This document shows, piece by piece, positions 40,755 to 50,082 of a stretch of 64,000 nucleotides of DNA. Both the position numbers and the translations under genes were made by a program. The notes under the pieces are model-generated. The model saw only the letters and a program-made list of their open reading frames with translations. It was not told the DNA's origin and did not search any database. Each line of letters opens with the position of its first letter. The first letter of the stretch is position 1. The DNA comes from Streptosporangium brasiliense (GTDB lineage: Bacteria > Actinomycetota > Actinomycetes > Streptosporangiales > Streptosporangiaceae): assembly GCF_030811595.1 (NCBI RefSeq), contig NZ_JAUSRB010000002.1, forward strand, positions 1,674,001-1,738,000, given 5' to 3'.

Positions 40755-42287
40755 GTGCCCGAAGGTGCAGCTTCATCGATCGTGCGTCGCCTACCGCCGA
40801 GCGAGGCCACGGACCGGTGGACAGGTGCGCGCCACGGTCTGCCCAAAGCCTACGGCCGTGCGGACCTCATCGTACTGGGTGTCGGCGTCATGATCGGCGC
40901 GGGCATCTTCAGCGTCGCCGGCCGCCAGGCGGCCACCATGGCGGGCCCCGGAGTGATCCTCTCCTTCATGATCGCCGGAATCACCAGTCTGCTCGTGGCC
41001 TTCTGCTTCGCGGAGCTGGCGTCGGCCATGCCGACCTCCGGCAGCGCCTACACCTTCACCTACGTCATCTTCGGCGAGGTGTGGGCCTGGATCGTCGGCT
41101 GGGCGCTGGTGATGGAGCTGCTGCTGGCCACCGCGGTGGTGGCCCGGGCCTGGTCCCTCTACGCCGCCCAGATGCTCGCCGACCTCGGCGTGCGCCTGCC
41201 CGGCCCGCTGACCAAGATCACCGGCCAGGCCGAGGGCTTCGACCTGTTCGCACTGTTCATCCTGGTGGCGCTGACGGCCGTGGTGGCGCTGGGCGCCCGG
41301 GTCGGCCTGCGCACCCTGTGGATCATCGTGGTCGCCAAGCTGCTGGCCGTCGGCGCGGTCATCGTGGTCGGCGCCAAGCACTTCGACCAGCACAACCTCT
41401 CGACCATCCCGGTCCCGGCGGCCCCCGTCGAGACGGCCGCCGACACCCTGCACTCGCCGCTGCTGGGCATCCTCTTCGGCCAGACGAGCGCGTTCGGCTG
41501 GTTCGGCATCTTCGCCGCCTCGGCGGTCATCGCCTTCGCCTACATCGGGTTCGACATCGTGGCCACCGCGGCCGAGGAGGCCGAGGACGCCCCCCGGTCG
41601 ATCCCGAGGGGCATCATCCGCAGCCTGGTGATCACCACGGTGATCTACATCGCGGTCGCGGTGGTGATGGTCGGCATGACCTCCTACGACAAGATCAGCC
41701 CGAAGGCCCCGCTCGCCAACGCCTTCCGCCAGGCGGGCGAGGGCTTCATGGTGCACATCATCAACATCGGTGCGGTCCTCGGCCTCACCACGGTCGTCCT
41801 GGTGCTGATCGTCGGCCTGACCCGCGTGATGTTCTCCATGGCCCGCGACGGGCTTATCCCCCGCCCGCTGGCCAGGATCAACCGGAGCTACCACAGCCCG
41901 ACCAGGGTCACCCTGCTCATCGGCGGTCTGGCGATCCTGCTGGCCGAGCTCGTGCCGGTGCTGACACTCGAACCACTGGTCGTGATCGGCACCCTGTTCG
42001 TGTTCATCGCCGTGTCCGCCGGAGTGATCAGGATGCGGCGGACGATGCCCGACCTGCCGCGCGGCTTCCGCGTCCCGCTCTCCCCCGGCGTGCCGATCGC
42101 CTCGATCGCCGCCTGCCTGTGGCTGCTGGTGAACCTGCAGGTCATCACCTGGCTGTACTTCGCCGCCTGGATGGCCTTCGGCGTGCTGGTCTACCTGGTG
42201 TACGGCAGGCGCAACAGCGTGCTCGCCGGTGTACGGCCCCCGGCGGACCCGCTCGGCCCCGAGATCCGCGGCCGGCACCGCCGCTGA
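40755..42287 (+). CDS. APC-family amino acid permease
   Basis: The product is 510 aa from the GTG at 40755 (a TTG four codons earlier is also in frame and neither has a clear ribosome site). It has about 12 membrane segments and the APC start pattern GLPKAYGRADLIVLGVGVMIGAGIF. The conserved loop FIGFDIVAT-type sequence appears as AFAYIGFDIVATAAEEAEDA. It resembles cationic amino acid transporters. It follows the MATE gene by 111 bases and is convergent with the amino-acid ABC genes. Confidence 0.85.
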   Translation: MPEGAASSIVRRLPPSEATDRWTGARHGLPKAYGRADLIVLGVGVMIGAGIFSVAGRQAATMAGPGVILSFMIAGITSLLVAFCFAELASAMPTSGSAYTFTYVIFGEVWAWIVGWALVMELLLATAVVARAWSLYAAQMLADLGVRLPGPLTKITGQAEGFDLFALFILVALTAVVALGARVGLRTLWIIVVAKLLAVGAVIVVGAKHFDQHNLSTIPVPAAPVETAADTLHSPLLGILFGQTSAFGWFGIFAASAVIAFAYIGFDIVATAAEEAEDAPRSIPRGIIRSLVITTVIYIAVAVVMVGMTSYDKISPKAPLANAFRQAGEGFMVHIINIGAVLGLTTVVLVLIVGLTRVMFSMARDGLIPRPLARINRSYHSPTRVTLLIGGLAILLAELVPVLTLEPLVVIGTLFVFIAVSAGVIRMRRTMPDLPRGFRVPLSPGVPIASIAACLWLLVNLQVITWLYFAAWMAFGVLVYLVYGRRNSVLAGVRPPADPLGPEIRGRHRR

Positions 42288-42356
42288 GCCCCGCCGCCGA
42301 ACCCCGCGGCCGAGCCTCCGGCCGGGCGCGCCGCCGAGGTCCGCCGTGGGGAAGCC

Positions 42357-43100
42357 CTACATCCGCCGGGCGTCGAGCACGCTCTGCAGGAACTCCCGGG
42401 TCCGGGGCTGCCGGGGCTCGGTGAAGATCTGCTCGGGGGTGCCGCGCTCCAGGAGCACGCCGCCGTCCAGGAAGCAGACGGTGTCGGCGATCTCCCGGCA
42501 GAAGCCCATCTCGTGAGTGGTCAGGATCATGGTCATCCCGCCCTCCTTGAGCTCCCGGATGATCTCCAGCACCTCCTTGACCAGCGCCGGGTCCAGCGCC
42601 GAGGTGACCTCGTCCAGCAGCATCAGGCGGGGCCGGGTGGCCAGGGCCCGGATGATGGCGGCGCGCTGCTGCTGGCCGCCGGAGAGCCGGTCGGGGTAGG
42701 CGCCCGCCTTGTCCGCCAGGCCGAACCGGGCCAGCAGCTCACGCGCCTGCTCCTCGGCCTGCTCCCGGCCGACCCCGTGCACCTTGCGCGGGGCCAGCGT
42801 GATGTTGTCCAGCACCGTCATGTGCGGGAAGAGGTTGAACGCCTGGAACACGATGCCCATGCGCCTGCGCACGTCGTCGGCGTCGGCCCGGACGTCGGTG
42901 ATCTCGTCGCCGTCCAGGTGGATCGTGCCGTCGTCGACGGTCTCCAGCAGGTTCACGCAGCGCAGCAGCGTGGACTTCCCCGAGCCGGAGGCGCCGATGA
43001 GGCAGACCACCTCGTGCGCCTCGACCGACAGGTCGATCCCGCGCAGCACGCTGTGGCCGTGGTAGTTCTTCCAGACGCCCTCGATGGTCAGCAGGCTCAT
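42357..43100 (-). CDS. Polar amino acid ABC transporter, ATP-binding protein (GlnQ-like)
   Basis: The 247-residue ATPase has Walker A GASGSGKST, Q-loop FQAFNLFPH, signature LSGGQQQR, Walker B LMLLDEVTSALDP and switch TTHEMGF. The protein is very close to the GlnQ/GltL/HisP family. It lies 76 bases after the permease gene on the same strand and completes an importer with the permease and the lipoprotein encoded next. Confidence 0.92.
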   Translation of the reverse strand: MSLLTIEGVWKNYHGHSVLRGIDLSVEAHEVVCLIGASGSGKSTLLRCVNLLETVDDGTIHLDGDEITDVRADADDVRRRMGIVFQAFNLFPHMTVLDNITLAPRKVHGVGREQAEEQARELLARFGLADKAGAYPDRLSGGQQQRAAIIRALATRPRLMLLDEVTSALDPALVKEVLEIIRELKEGGMTMILTTHEMGFCREIADTVCFLDGGVLLERGTPEQIFTEPRQPRTREFLQSVLDARRM

Positions 43101-43176
43101 GGGTTCTCCTCACCCGGCGGGCCGCCGGGCCGTGGGTCGGGACTGCCGGGCCCGCCGGGCCGCCCGCCGCGCGCGT

Positions 43177-44061
43177 TCACTGGCCCCGCCGCCGCTGCGA
43201 CCGGGCCGCCAGATAGTCGGTGAAGCGGGCCATGGGGATGGTGAGCAGGATGAACAGCAGCGCCGCGACCAGGTAGGGCGTGTAGTTGAAGGTGCTGGCG
43301 GCGTGGATCTGCGCCTGGCGCAGGGCCTCCAGCGGGCCGATGGTGGCCACCAGCGCGGTGTCCTTCTGCAGCGAGACGAAGTCGTTGAGCAGCGGCGGCA
43401 CGACCCGGCGCGCGGCCTGCGGCACCACCACGTAACGCATGGTCTTGCCGTGGTTGAGGCCGAGGGACCGGGCGGCCGCCCACTGGCTCGGGTGCACCGA
43501 GTCGATGCCCGCCCGGAACACCTCGGCCACGTACGCCCCGTAGGACAGCGTGAGCGCGATGACGCCCAGCGTCGCCAGATCCGTCGGCACGCCCTGCAGG
43601 CCGAGCGCGGGCAGGCCGAAGCCGACGAGGTAGATGACCAGGATCGTGGGCACACCGCGGAAGATGTCGGTGTAGGCCACCGCGAGCGCGCGCAGCGGGA
43701 AGAACACCGGCGCCGTGAGGTTGCGGGCCAGCGCGACCAGCAGGCCCAGGATCAGGATCAGCGGCTCGGCGATAAGGAAGATCTTGACGTTGAGCAGGAA
43801 CCCGCTCAGCACGTCCGGCAGCGCCTTGGCGAACTGCTCGGGGTCGAAGAACGTCTCCTGGACCCGGGGCCAGCCAGGCGAGTTGGTGAACCCCCAGACG
43901 AGCAGGACGATCAGCAGGATGGTCGAGGCGGTCGCGATCGAGCTCGACCGGATGGACCTGTTCCTGCGGAGCCGCTCCCGCTCCACCTGCCGCCCGCTCT
44001 TCACCCAGCCGGCCCGGGTCACCGTCACGGGATCACCGTTCTCCTCGGTGGGAGCCGTCAC
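43177..44061 (-). CDS. Polar amino acid ABC transporter, permease
   Basis: The inner-membrane permease of 294 aa (GTG at 44061) has about five membrane segments and the EAA loop (QWAAARSLGLNHGKTMRYVV PQAAR) of the HisM/GltK group. The true start is unclear: GTG codons at 44061 and 44028 each follow very similar sequences (GGAGA-CGGTGATC-CGTGACGG), evidently a small duplication. The frame also stays open upstream through an 18-bp repeat tract that would encode a Cys-rich periodic stretch, which I consider non-coding. It lies between the ATPase gene and the binding-protein gene. Confidence 0.88.
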   Translation of the reverse strand: MTAPTEENGDPVTVTRAGWVKSGRQVERERLRRNRSIRSSSIATASTILLIVLLVWGFTNSPGWPRVQETFFDPEQFAKALPDVLSGFLLNVKIFLIAEPLILILGLLVALARNLTAPVFFPLRALAVAYTDIFRGVPTILVIYLVGFGLPALGLQGVPTDLATLGVIALTLSYGAYVAEVFRAGIDSVHPSQWAAARSLGLNHGKTMRYVVVPQAARRVVPPLLNDFVSLQKDTALVATIGPLEALRQAQIHAASTFNYTPYLVAALLFILLTIPMARFTDYLAARSQRRRGQ

Positions 44062-44091
44062 GCGATCACCGCTCTCCGGCGGGGGCGGCGC

Positions 44092-44275
44092 CCCGGACGG
44101 GCAGACCGCCCAGGGCACGCAGGCCGTCCCAGCCGCGCAGGCCGTCCCAGCCGCGCAGGCCGTCGCGGACGGGCAGACCGCCCAGGACGCGCAGGCCGTC
44201 ACGGACAGGCAGGCCGTCGCGGACGGGCAGACCCCCCAGGGCACGCAGGCCGTCGCGGCCGCGCAGACCGTCCCG
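44092..44275. repeat. Imperfect 18-bp tandem repeat tract
   Basis: Units such as GCGCAGGCCGTCCCAGCC and GCGCAGGCCGTCGCGGAC recur about ten times with slight changes over 180 bases, between the permease and binding-protein genes. All frames stay open through it, but it matches no protein family. It may serve as an mRNA structure that sets the ratio of binding protein to permease, or it may simply be an expanding minisatellite. Confidence 0.65.
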
Positions 44276-44331
44276 GGCCGGCGGGGCGACCGGCGCCGGC
44301 CTCAGACCGGCACCGGGGATGCTCGTCCGGC

Positions 44332-45192
44332 TCACTTCAGCTCCGGGGCGCCCGCGGCCGAGCCGAGCCACTCGGTCTCGATCTTGGCCAGCTCGCCGGA
44401 GGAGGTCAGCTTGTCGATCGCCTCGTTCACGCAGCCCACCAGCGGGCTCCCCTTCTCGAAGACCGCGCCGAAGACCTCGGGCGTGCCGGAGGTGGCGCCG
44501 AACTGGCCGACGATCTTGGAGTTCTCGACCTGGGCGGCGGTCACGTAGAAGGCCGTGGGCAGGTCTACCACCACCGCGTCGACCTGCTTGTTCTTCAGCG
44601 CGTTCACCGCGTCGATCTGCTCGTTGTAGACGTTCGGCTCGGCCGCCGGCTTGATGACGTCCTTGACCGCCTGCAGGGAGGTGGTGCCGACCTGCACGCC
44701 GATCTTGGCGTCCTTGAGGGCGGCCAGGTCCGTCGCGGAGGCCACCTTGGAGCCGTCCAGCGCGACCACGGCCTGCTTGACCGTGTAGTAGCCCTTGCTG
44801 AAGTCGACGACCTTGGCCCGGTCAGGGGTCACCGAGACCTGGTTGAGGTCGAAGTCGAACTGCTTGGCGCCGGGGGCGAAGGCGGAGTCGAACTTCACCG
44901 TGGCCCAGGTCACCTCGCCGGTGTCGAAGCCGAGCTGCTTGGCGACGGCGTGGGCCACCGCGCTCTCGAAGCCCTTGCCGTTGGCCGGGTCGTCGTCCTT
45001 GAACCAGGGCTCGTAGGCGGGCTTGTCGGTGCCGATGGTCAGCTTGCCCGGGGTCTTCAGCGTGAGTTGGTCCTTGGCGCAGGTGGCCGGGGCGGACGGA
45101 CTCGCCTTGGCCGTCGTTTCCGAAGCCGGCGCACATGCCACGGCGGCCACCGCGAGGGCGCCGAGCGCAAGCAGCATCGAAGGACGAACCAT
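44332..45192 (-). CDS. Polar amino acid ABC transporter, substrate-binding lipoprotein
   Basis: The 286-aa protein has a lipoprotein signal peptide with the lipobox VAAVAC (Cys20) and a type II periplasmic-binding fold of the SBP_bac_3 family (KLTIGTDKPAYEPWFKDDDP, FDLNQVSVTPDRAKVVDFSK, KDAKIGVQVGTTSLQAV). It should deliver a polar amino acid to the permease. Upstream lie rplI and its terminator; the gene is the first of the importer operon. Confidence 0.92.
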   Translation of the reverse strand: MVRPSMLLALGALAVAAVACAPASETTAKASPSAPATCAKDQLTLKTPGKLTIGTDKPAYEPWFKDDDPANGKGFESAVAHAVAKQLGFDTGEVTWATVKFDSAFAPGAKQFDFDLNQVSVTPDRAKVVDFSKGYYTVKQAVVALDGSKVASATDLAALKDAKIGVQVGTTSLQAVKDVIKPAAEPNVYNEQIDAVNALKNKQVDAVVVDLPTAFYVTAAQVENSKIVGQFGATSGTPEVFGAVFEKGSPLVGCVNEAIDKLTSSGELAKIETEWLGSAAGAPELK

Positions 45193-45309
45193 GACAAACC
45201 TCCAAAATCAAGCAACGACTCACGAATTCTACGGACGCATGGTGACCCCGAGTGACGCAGTCTCGCTATCCGGATGCCCGTCATCTCTCCATACGGAGAC
45301 CCTCCCATA

Positions 45310-45366
45310 CGGAAAGGGCCCCTACCTGCACGGAAAGGGCCCTCCCCGCGAGCGGGAAGGGCCCTC
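45310..45366 (-). terminator. Repeat-built terminator region after rplI
   Basis: CGGAAAGGGCCC-like units start at 45310, 45331 and 45353 (21-22-bp period). On the minus strand AGGGCCC arms pair around a CCCGC...GCGGG core, forming a GC hairpin followed by TTTCCG just past the rplI stop. It probably ends the ribosomal operon and insulates the ABC genes. Confidence 0.55.
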
Positions 45367-45381
45367 CTCACGCATGGCCGG

Positions 45382-45828
45382 TCAGGCCGCGACGACCTCG
45401 ATGTCGAGGGACGCGGAGACCTCCGGGTGCAGCTTGACGCTGACCCGGTGGGAGCCGAGGCTCTTGATCGCGGGAGCGATCTCGATACGGCGGCGGTCAA
45501 GCAGCGGGCCGCCGGCGGCCTTGACCGCCTCGGCGACGTCGCCCGTGGTGATGGAGCCGAAGAGCCGGCCGGACTCGCCGGCCTTCGTCTTCAGGACCAC
45601 CTTCAGGGCCTTGAGCTGGCCGGCGACCTCCTGGGCGGTGCCCAGGTCGCGGATCTCGCGGGCGTCGCGGGCCTTCTTGATCGAGGCGATCTGCTTCTCG
45701 CCGCCGCGCGTCCACAGGATCGCGAAGCCGCGGGGGAGCAGGTAGTTACGGCCGTAGCCGCTCTTGACCTCGACGATGTCGCCGGGGGCGCCGAGGCCGG
45801 AGACCTCACTGGTGAGAATGAGCTTCAT
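45382..45828 (-). CDS. rplI: 50S ribosomal protein L9
   Basis: The 148-aa protein has the L9 N-domain (MKLILTSEVSGLGAPGDIVE, KSGYGRNYLLPRGFA) and the long connecting helix to a C-domain. It is the last gene of the rpsF-ssb-rpsR-rplI operon, 14 bases after rpsR. The order and length are typical. Confidence 0.97.
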   Translation of the reverse strand: MKLILTSEVSGLGAPGDIVEVKSGYGRNYLLPRGFAILWTRGGEKQIASIKKARDAREIRDLGTAQEVAGQLKALKVVLKTKAGESGRLFGSITTGDVAEAVKAAGGPLLDRRRIEIAPAIKSLGSHRVSVKLHPEVSASLDIEVVAA

Positions 45829-45842
45829 CTGTCCGGACCTCC

Positions 45843-46079
45843 TTAGCGCGCGGTGCTCATGTACGGCAGGAGCGCCATCTCACGAGCGTTCTTGATAGCG
45901 GTCGCCACGTCACGCTGGTGCTGGGTGCAGTTGCCCGTCACCCGGCGGGCACGGATCTTGCCGCGGTCGGAGATGAACTTCCGGAGCAGCGCCGTGTCCT
46001 TGTAGTCGACGTAGGAGATCTTGTCATGGCAGAACAGGCAAACCTTCTTCTTAGGCTTGCGCAGTGCCGGCTTGGCCAT
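45843..46079 (-). CDS. rpsR: 30S ribosomal protein S18, zinc-binding (C+) form
   Basis: The 78-residue protein starts [20 protein letters not shown] and keeps the CxxC of the zinc-containing form plus a later CTQHQRD. Actinomycetes often carry a second zinc-free copy elsewhere; this one sits in the conserved rpsF-ssb-rpsR-rplI operon, 122 bases after ssb. Confidence 0.96.
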   Translation of the reverse strand: MAKPALRKPKKKVCLFCHDKISYVDYKDTALLRKFISDRGKIRARRVTGNCTQHQRDVATAIKNAREMALLPYMSTAR

Positions 46080-46201
46080 CGTGGTGCTCCTTTCAGAGCC
46101 CCGCCGTGCGGCGGGAATGGTCGCTGCGGATATGGACTGGGTTTCAGGATGCGGTCTCCGGCCGTCCGGACAGGACGGCCGCCCGACCTGGAGGGCTCGG
46201 C

Positions 46202-46780
46202 TTAGAAGGGCGGTTCGTCGCTGAAGTCGCCGCCGCCGAAGTTGCCGCCGCCCTGCTGCTGGCCGCCGCCGAAGCCGCCGCCGCCGCCACCGCCGCCGTA
46301 GTTGTTACCACCGCCGCCGTAGCCGCCCCCCTGGGGGGCGGCGGGCGCCGCGGAGGCCCACGGGTCGTTGGCGGGACCGCCGCCGAAGCCGCCGCCACCG
46401 CCACCGCCCTGACGGGCGGTCTTGTTGACCTTGGCGGTCGCGTTACGCAGGGAGGGGCCGACCTCGTCGACCTCGACCTCGTAGACCGTGCGCTTCTCGC
46501 CTTCCTTGGTCTCGTAAGACCGCTGGCGCAGCCGTCCCTGAACGATGACCCGCATGCCGCGCTGGAGGCTCTCGGCGACGTTCTCCGCCGCCTGCCGCCA
46601 CACGTTGCAGGTCAGGAACAGGCCTTCGCCGTCCTTCCACTCGTTGGTCGTCTTGTCGAGGAACCGGGGAGTGGATGCGATGCGGAACCGGGCCACAGCC
46701 TGCCCCGTCGGGGTGAACCGCAGCTCCGGGTCGTCGACGAGATTGCCGACGATGGTGATCGTGGTGTCGCCTGCTGCCAT
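46202..46780 (-). CDS. ssb: Single-stranded DNA-binding protein
   Basis: The 192-aa protein has the OB fold (about 5-115: [40 protein letters not shown]) and a long glycine-rich linker ending in the acidic tip SDEPPF, which binds replication and repair partners. This is the SsbA type of actinomycetes. It lies 77 bases after rpsF in the same operon. Confidence 0.96.
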   Translation of the reverse strand: MAAGDTTITIVGNLVDDPELRFTPTGQAVARFRIASTPRFLDKTTNEWKDGEGLFLTCNVWRQAAENVAESLQRGMRVIVQGRLRQRSYETKEGEKRTVYEVEVDEVGPSLRNATAKVNKTARQGGGGGGGFGGGPANDPWASAAPAAPQGGGYGGGGNNYGGGGGGGGFGGGQQQGGGNFGGGDFSDEPPF

Positions 46781-46857
46781 GGCTAGCGCTGCCCTTCCTG
46801 CGGCCTTAGCTGGTTATCGGCTCAGAGTACGGCTGCCGCCCGACAAAATGCCGGGGA

Positions 46858-47148
46858 TTAGTGCACGTCCGGACGCAGGACCTTGGTGCGCAGGATGCCC
46901 TCGTTGAGGTTCATCTGCCGGTCGAGCTCCTTGACCGTGGCGGGCTCAGCGGTCAGGTCGATGACGGCGTAGATGCCCTCGGGCTTCTTCGCGATGTCGT
47001 AGGACAGCCGCCGACGGCCCCACACGTCGACCTTCTCCACGGTGCCGCCGTCATTGCGGACGACCGTGAGGAACTGGTCGAGGGAAGGGGCCACCGTACG
47101 CTCATCGAGCGAAGGGTCGAGAATGACCATCATCTCGTAACGACGCAT
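46858..47148 (-). CDS. rpsF: 30S ribosomal protein S6
   Basis: The 96-residue protein ([20 protein letters not shown]) is full length for S6 and heads the conserved operon. I start at the ATG at 47148, which has GGAAG five bases and GGAGG further upstream; extension to 47280 is not ribosomal sequence. The promoter should lie in 47,149-47,300. Confidence 0.96.
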   Translation of the reverse strand: MRRYEMMVILDPSLDERTVAPSLDQFLTVVRNDGGTVEKVDVWGRRRLSYDIAKKPEGIYAVIDLTAEPATVKELDRQMNLNEGILRTKVLRPDVH

Positions 47149-47369
47149 GCTGGCTTCCAACCTCCTCTGGACTCTTGCGGTCACGACACCGTGCCGTGAC
47201 AGGAGGACGCTGACGTCTTCACCCCGGACGCCCATTTCGGCGGCCGTGGTGGAGGGCGGGCGATGACACGCCCCATGCAACGTAGCCGTGCCAGCCTACC
47301 AGTCTGTCAAGGGTTGGACGGCCGCCGCGCCGGGCACCTCCCTACCATGGGGAGAGGGGGTGGTGAGCC

Positions 47370-47681
47370 ATGCCTCACGTGTTCCGTTCCACCGGGGGCC
47401 GACCGTCCCGGTTCAGACTGAACAGCGACGGGCGACGGCACCCCGTCGAGAACGTCCTGAGCGTCGTGACGCTCGCCTGCGGGCTGATCGCCTTCCTGAG
47501 CGCCTTCGTCCCCAGCGCCCACGCGGTCGGGGCGTGGCTGGGGACGGTGGGGTTCTTCGGAGGTCTCTACTCGCAGTACGTCTCGGCCACGACGGCCGAG
47601 CGTGCACTGAACATCGTCGGCATCGTGGCCTCGTTCGTGGGCGTGGCCCTCGGCATCTACCACGGTGGTTTCTACCCGTAG
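47370..47681 (+). CDS. Small conserved membrane protein of unknown function
   Basis: The 103-aa product has a basic N-terminus (MPHVFRSTGGRPSRFRLNSD) and three hydrophobic segments (about 29-48, 53-66, 78-97). A GGGTGGTGAG stretch precedes the ATG. It is divergent from rpsF, a position where small actinomycete membrane proteins are found. No family is recognised. Confidence 0.7.
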   Translation: MPHVFRSTGGRPSRFRLNSDGRRHPVENVLSVVTLACGLIAFLSAFVPSAHAVGAWLGTVGFFGGLYSQYVSATTAERALNIVGIVASFVGVALGIYHGGFYP

Positions 47682-47724
47682 GGTCCCCGCCCGCCCGGCG
47701 GCCACGCCCGTCCGGCCCGTACGG

Positions 47725-47907
47725 CTAGCCGCCCAGCCGCAGGTCGACGCCGAGCAGGACGAGGAACCAGAGGAAGACCGCCAGCAACGCCTCGGCGACG
47801 TCCTTCAGGAGCTTGGGGGTGATGTAGTCGTAGACCCAGGCCACGTAGAGGCCGACCAGGATGTAGATCAGGCCGATCAGGCTGATCCCTCTTCGGTAGT
47901 AAGCCAC
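47725..47907 (-). CDS. Small 60-aa two-helix membrane protein
   Basis: The short frame starts at GTG 47907 with AAGGAG five bases upstream and encodes [20 protein letters not shown]..., then a second segment ([20 protein letters not shown]). It is a tiny helical-hairpin membrane protein located convergently with the 103-aa membrane gene and divergent from the DNase IV-like gene. Function unknown. Confidence 0.65.
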   Translation of the reverse strand: MAYYRRGISLIGLIYILVGLYVAWVYDYITPKLLKDVAEALLAVFLWFLVLLGVDLRLGG

Positions 47908-48010
47908 TTCGACTCCTTGCGTTCGGCCCGCGCGAGGGGGGGAGCGGGCATCGGGGCGCGCCGTGCGACTTCCCGTGAACAGCCCCTCGAAACGGGTTAC
48001 GCTCGAACAC

Positions 48011-48769
48011 ATGCCGCGTATCGGAGCCCATGTCGACCAGGACGACCCACTCGCCCACGCCAGGGCACGCGACGCCGAGGTCGTGCAGTTCTTCCTCGGT
48101 GATCCACAGAGCTGGAAGGGCCCGGTCGTCGGCGACAAGGCCCGGGAGATCAAGGATTCCGACGTGGACGTCTACGTCCACGCCCCCTACGTAATCAACG
48201 TGGCGACCCTCAACAACCGGATCCGCATCCCCAGCCGCAAGCTGCTGAGCGCCCACCTCGCCGCGGCGGCCGAGGTCGGCGCCAAGGGCCTGATCGTCCA
48301 CGGCGGCCACGTCAACGCCGGCGACGACCCGCAGAAGGGCTTCGACAACTGGCGCAAGGTCTTCGAGCGCCTGGCGGAGCACGAGGTCCCGGTGCTCATC
48401 GAGAACACGGCGGGCGGCGACAACGCGATGGCCCGCAGACTGGAGCGGATCGCCCGGCTGTGGGAGGCCCTCGACGGCTTCGACGTGGGCTTCTGCCTGG
48501 ACACCTGCCACGCCCACGCGGGCGGCGAGGACCTGACCGACGTGGTCGAGCGGATCATGGCGATCACCGGCCGGATCGACCTGATCCACTGCAACGACTC
48601 GCGCGACGCCGCGGGCTCCGGCGCCGACCGGCACGCCAACCTCGGCGCGGGTCAGATCGACACCGAGGCCATCCTCGCGGTGTGCCGGAGCGCGGGCGCG
48701 CCGATCGTGGTGGAGACGCCGGCCGCCGGCCAGGCCGAGGACATCGCCCTCCTCAGGAAGCGCATTTGA
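48011..48769 (+). CDS. AP endonuclease/deoxyribonuclease IV-like TIM-barrel protein
   Basis: The 252-residue protein belongs to the xylose-isomerase-like/AP endonuclease 2 fold ([90 protein letters not shown]). These metal ligands match deoxyribonuclease IV, which cuts DNA at abasic sites. No Shine-Dalgarno site is seen. TACGCT lies seven bases upstream of the ATG, so the mRNA is probably leaderless. Confidence 0.85.
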   Translation: MPRIGAHVDQDDPLAHARARDAEVVQFFLGDPQSWKGPVVGDKAREIKDSDVDVYVHAPYVINVATLNNRIRIPSRKLLSAHLAAAAEVGAKGLIVHGGHVNAGDDPQKGFDNWRKVFERLAEHEVPVLIENTAGGDNAMARRLERIARLWEALDGFDVGFCLDTCHAHAGGEDLTDVVERIMAITGRIDLIHCNDSRDAAGSGADRHANLGAGQIDTEAILAVCRSAGAPIVVETPAAGQAEDIALLRKRI

Positions 48770-48787
48770 TCCACAGCCTGTGGATAA
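48767..48787. promoter_or_regulatory. Inverted DnaA-box pair after the DNase IV-like gene
   Basis: TGATCCACA (48767-48775, one mismatch) and TGTGGATAA (48779-48787, perfect) face each other across three bases. The same sequence forms a 7-bp hairpin followed by CTTTT, so it may instead be the gene's terminator. Both readings are possible. Confidence 0.45.
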
Positions 48788-48827
48788 CTTTTCTGGATTA
48801 CTCCGCGCCAAGGGTGGGTAAGGAGAG

Positions 48828-49946
48828 TTATCCCACCCAGGCGCCGTCCATGAAAGTCAGCGTGTTGAGCACCATCAGCGGGCCGACCACCAGCGCGTAG
48901 CCGAGGATCACCCACCGTCTCCAGCGCGCGCCCGGAGTGCCGGCCCGCGCGATGAGCAGGAAGAGCGGCCACCACAGCAGCGCCGAGCGCGGGATCGACA
49001 GGTAGTAGGCGGAGCAGACCAGGGCGCCGACCTGGAGCCCCACATAGATGAACTCGCTCCACCGCCGCAGGTAGAGCAGGACCAGCACGAGCCCGACCCC
49101 GACGACCGCCCCGGCTATCTCCAGCCGGAACGCCCAGGCGAACCGCCCCTCTCCCATGGCCGAGTTCCACGTCGTGATCAGCGACTCCCACGGCCACACC
49201 ATGTGCCGCCCCCACCCGGCCTCCTGGGCGTGCTTCCACGCCATCCAGTCACCGCTGCGGCTGTAGTGGTAGGCGGAGTAGAGCGCCAGCGGCACGAACG
49301 GCAGCACCAGCAGCCACGCCTGCCGTACGGCCTGCCGCCTGGTGAAGAACTCCACGATCAGCGCGAGGGCCAGGAACAGTCCGGTGATCCGCATGCAGGA
49401 GGCGCCCGCCGCGAGGCCGGCGGCCAGCGGCCAGCGGCCCTGACGCGCCGCCAGCCAGGCCGGGATCGCGAAGGCCAGGAACAGGGCCTCGCTGTAGCCG
49501 GTGAACAGGAACACCGACATCGGCCAGAGCAGCAGCGCCAGCACCGCGCGCCATCCGGCGCCCGGCGGCCCCTCGAACTCGGCGAGCCTGGCCAGCGCCA
49601 CCGTCGCGACGGCGCCGGCCACGAAGGAGATCAGCAGCCCGGCGAGCGTCCAGTCGCCCACGACCGCGTGCACCGCGCGGAGCGTCAACGGCATCCCCGG
49701 GAAGAACGCGGGCAGCCCCTTGTCCGGTTCGGCGGCGGGGTCGCCGCCGTAGCCGTGCTCGGCGATGGTGATGAGGAGCGCGGTGTCCCAGTGCTTCCAG
49801 CGGTCCAGGAACGGCGCAACGGCTTCTCCCCCCGACATCGCCCCGGCCCCCACGACGGCGAGGACGACGATTCCCAGCCGGGAGCTCAGCCAGAGCATGA
49901 GTGCCTCCGTCGCGGTGTCGCGCGGAGACTCGCGGGGGGTGATCAT
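48828..49946 (-). CDS. Integral-membrane mannosyltransferase family protein (PigV-like)
   Basis: The 372-residue protein has about nine membrane segments and an early luminal loop with acidic residues (WKHWDTALLITIAEHGYGGD, AFFPGMPLTLRAVHAVVG) like the GPI mannosyltransferase 2/PigV family, which uses polyprenol-linked sugars. In actinomycetes such proteins are thought to glycosylate lipids or secreted proteins. It lies next to a GT87 gene and the PBP gene on the same strand, which suggests an envelope role. The acceptor is unknown. Confidence 0.78.
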   Translation of the reverse strand: MITPRESPRDTATEALMLWLSSRLGIVVLAVVGAGAMSGGEAVAPFLDRWKHWDTALLITIAEHGYGGDPAAEPDKGLPAFFPGMPLTLRAVHAVVGDWTLAGLLISFVAGAVATVALARLAEFEGPPGAGWRAVLALLLWPMSVFLFTGYSEALFLAFAIPAWLAARQGRWPLAAGLAAGASCMRITGLFLALALIVEFFTRRQAVRQAWLLVLPFVPLALYSAYHYSRSGDWMAWKHAQEAGWGRHMVWPWESLITTWNSAMGEGRFAWAFRLEIAGAVVGVGLVLVLLYLRRWSEFIYVGLQVGALVCSAYYLSIPRSALLWWPLFLLIARAGTPGARWRRWVILGYALVVGPLMVLNTLTFMDGAWVG

Positions 49947-50082
49947 ATGCTGGAATTGTGGTGGATCAGGATGCTCTACGGCCAGCCGGAAATGTCATGA
50001 AATTGACCACCACTGGCCAGTCGACGCGGGACAGCGGCCACCGGGAGCCGCGGGACAGCGGCCCGCCGGGGACCGGGAGAGA

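Noticed and set aside
43084..45255. Open plus-strand frame of more than 700 codons opposite the amino-acid ABC genes
   Set aside because: The minus strand holds three complete, well-conserved genes; the plus frame has low-complexity sequence.
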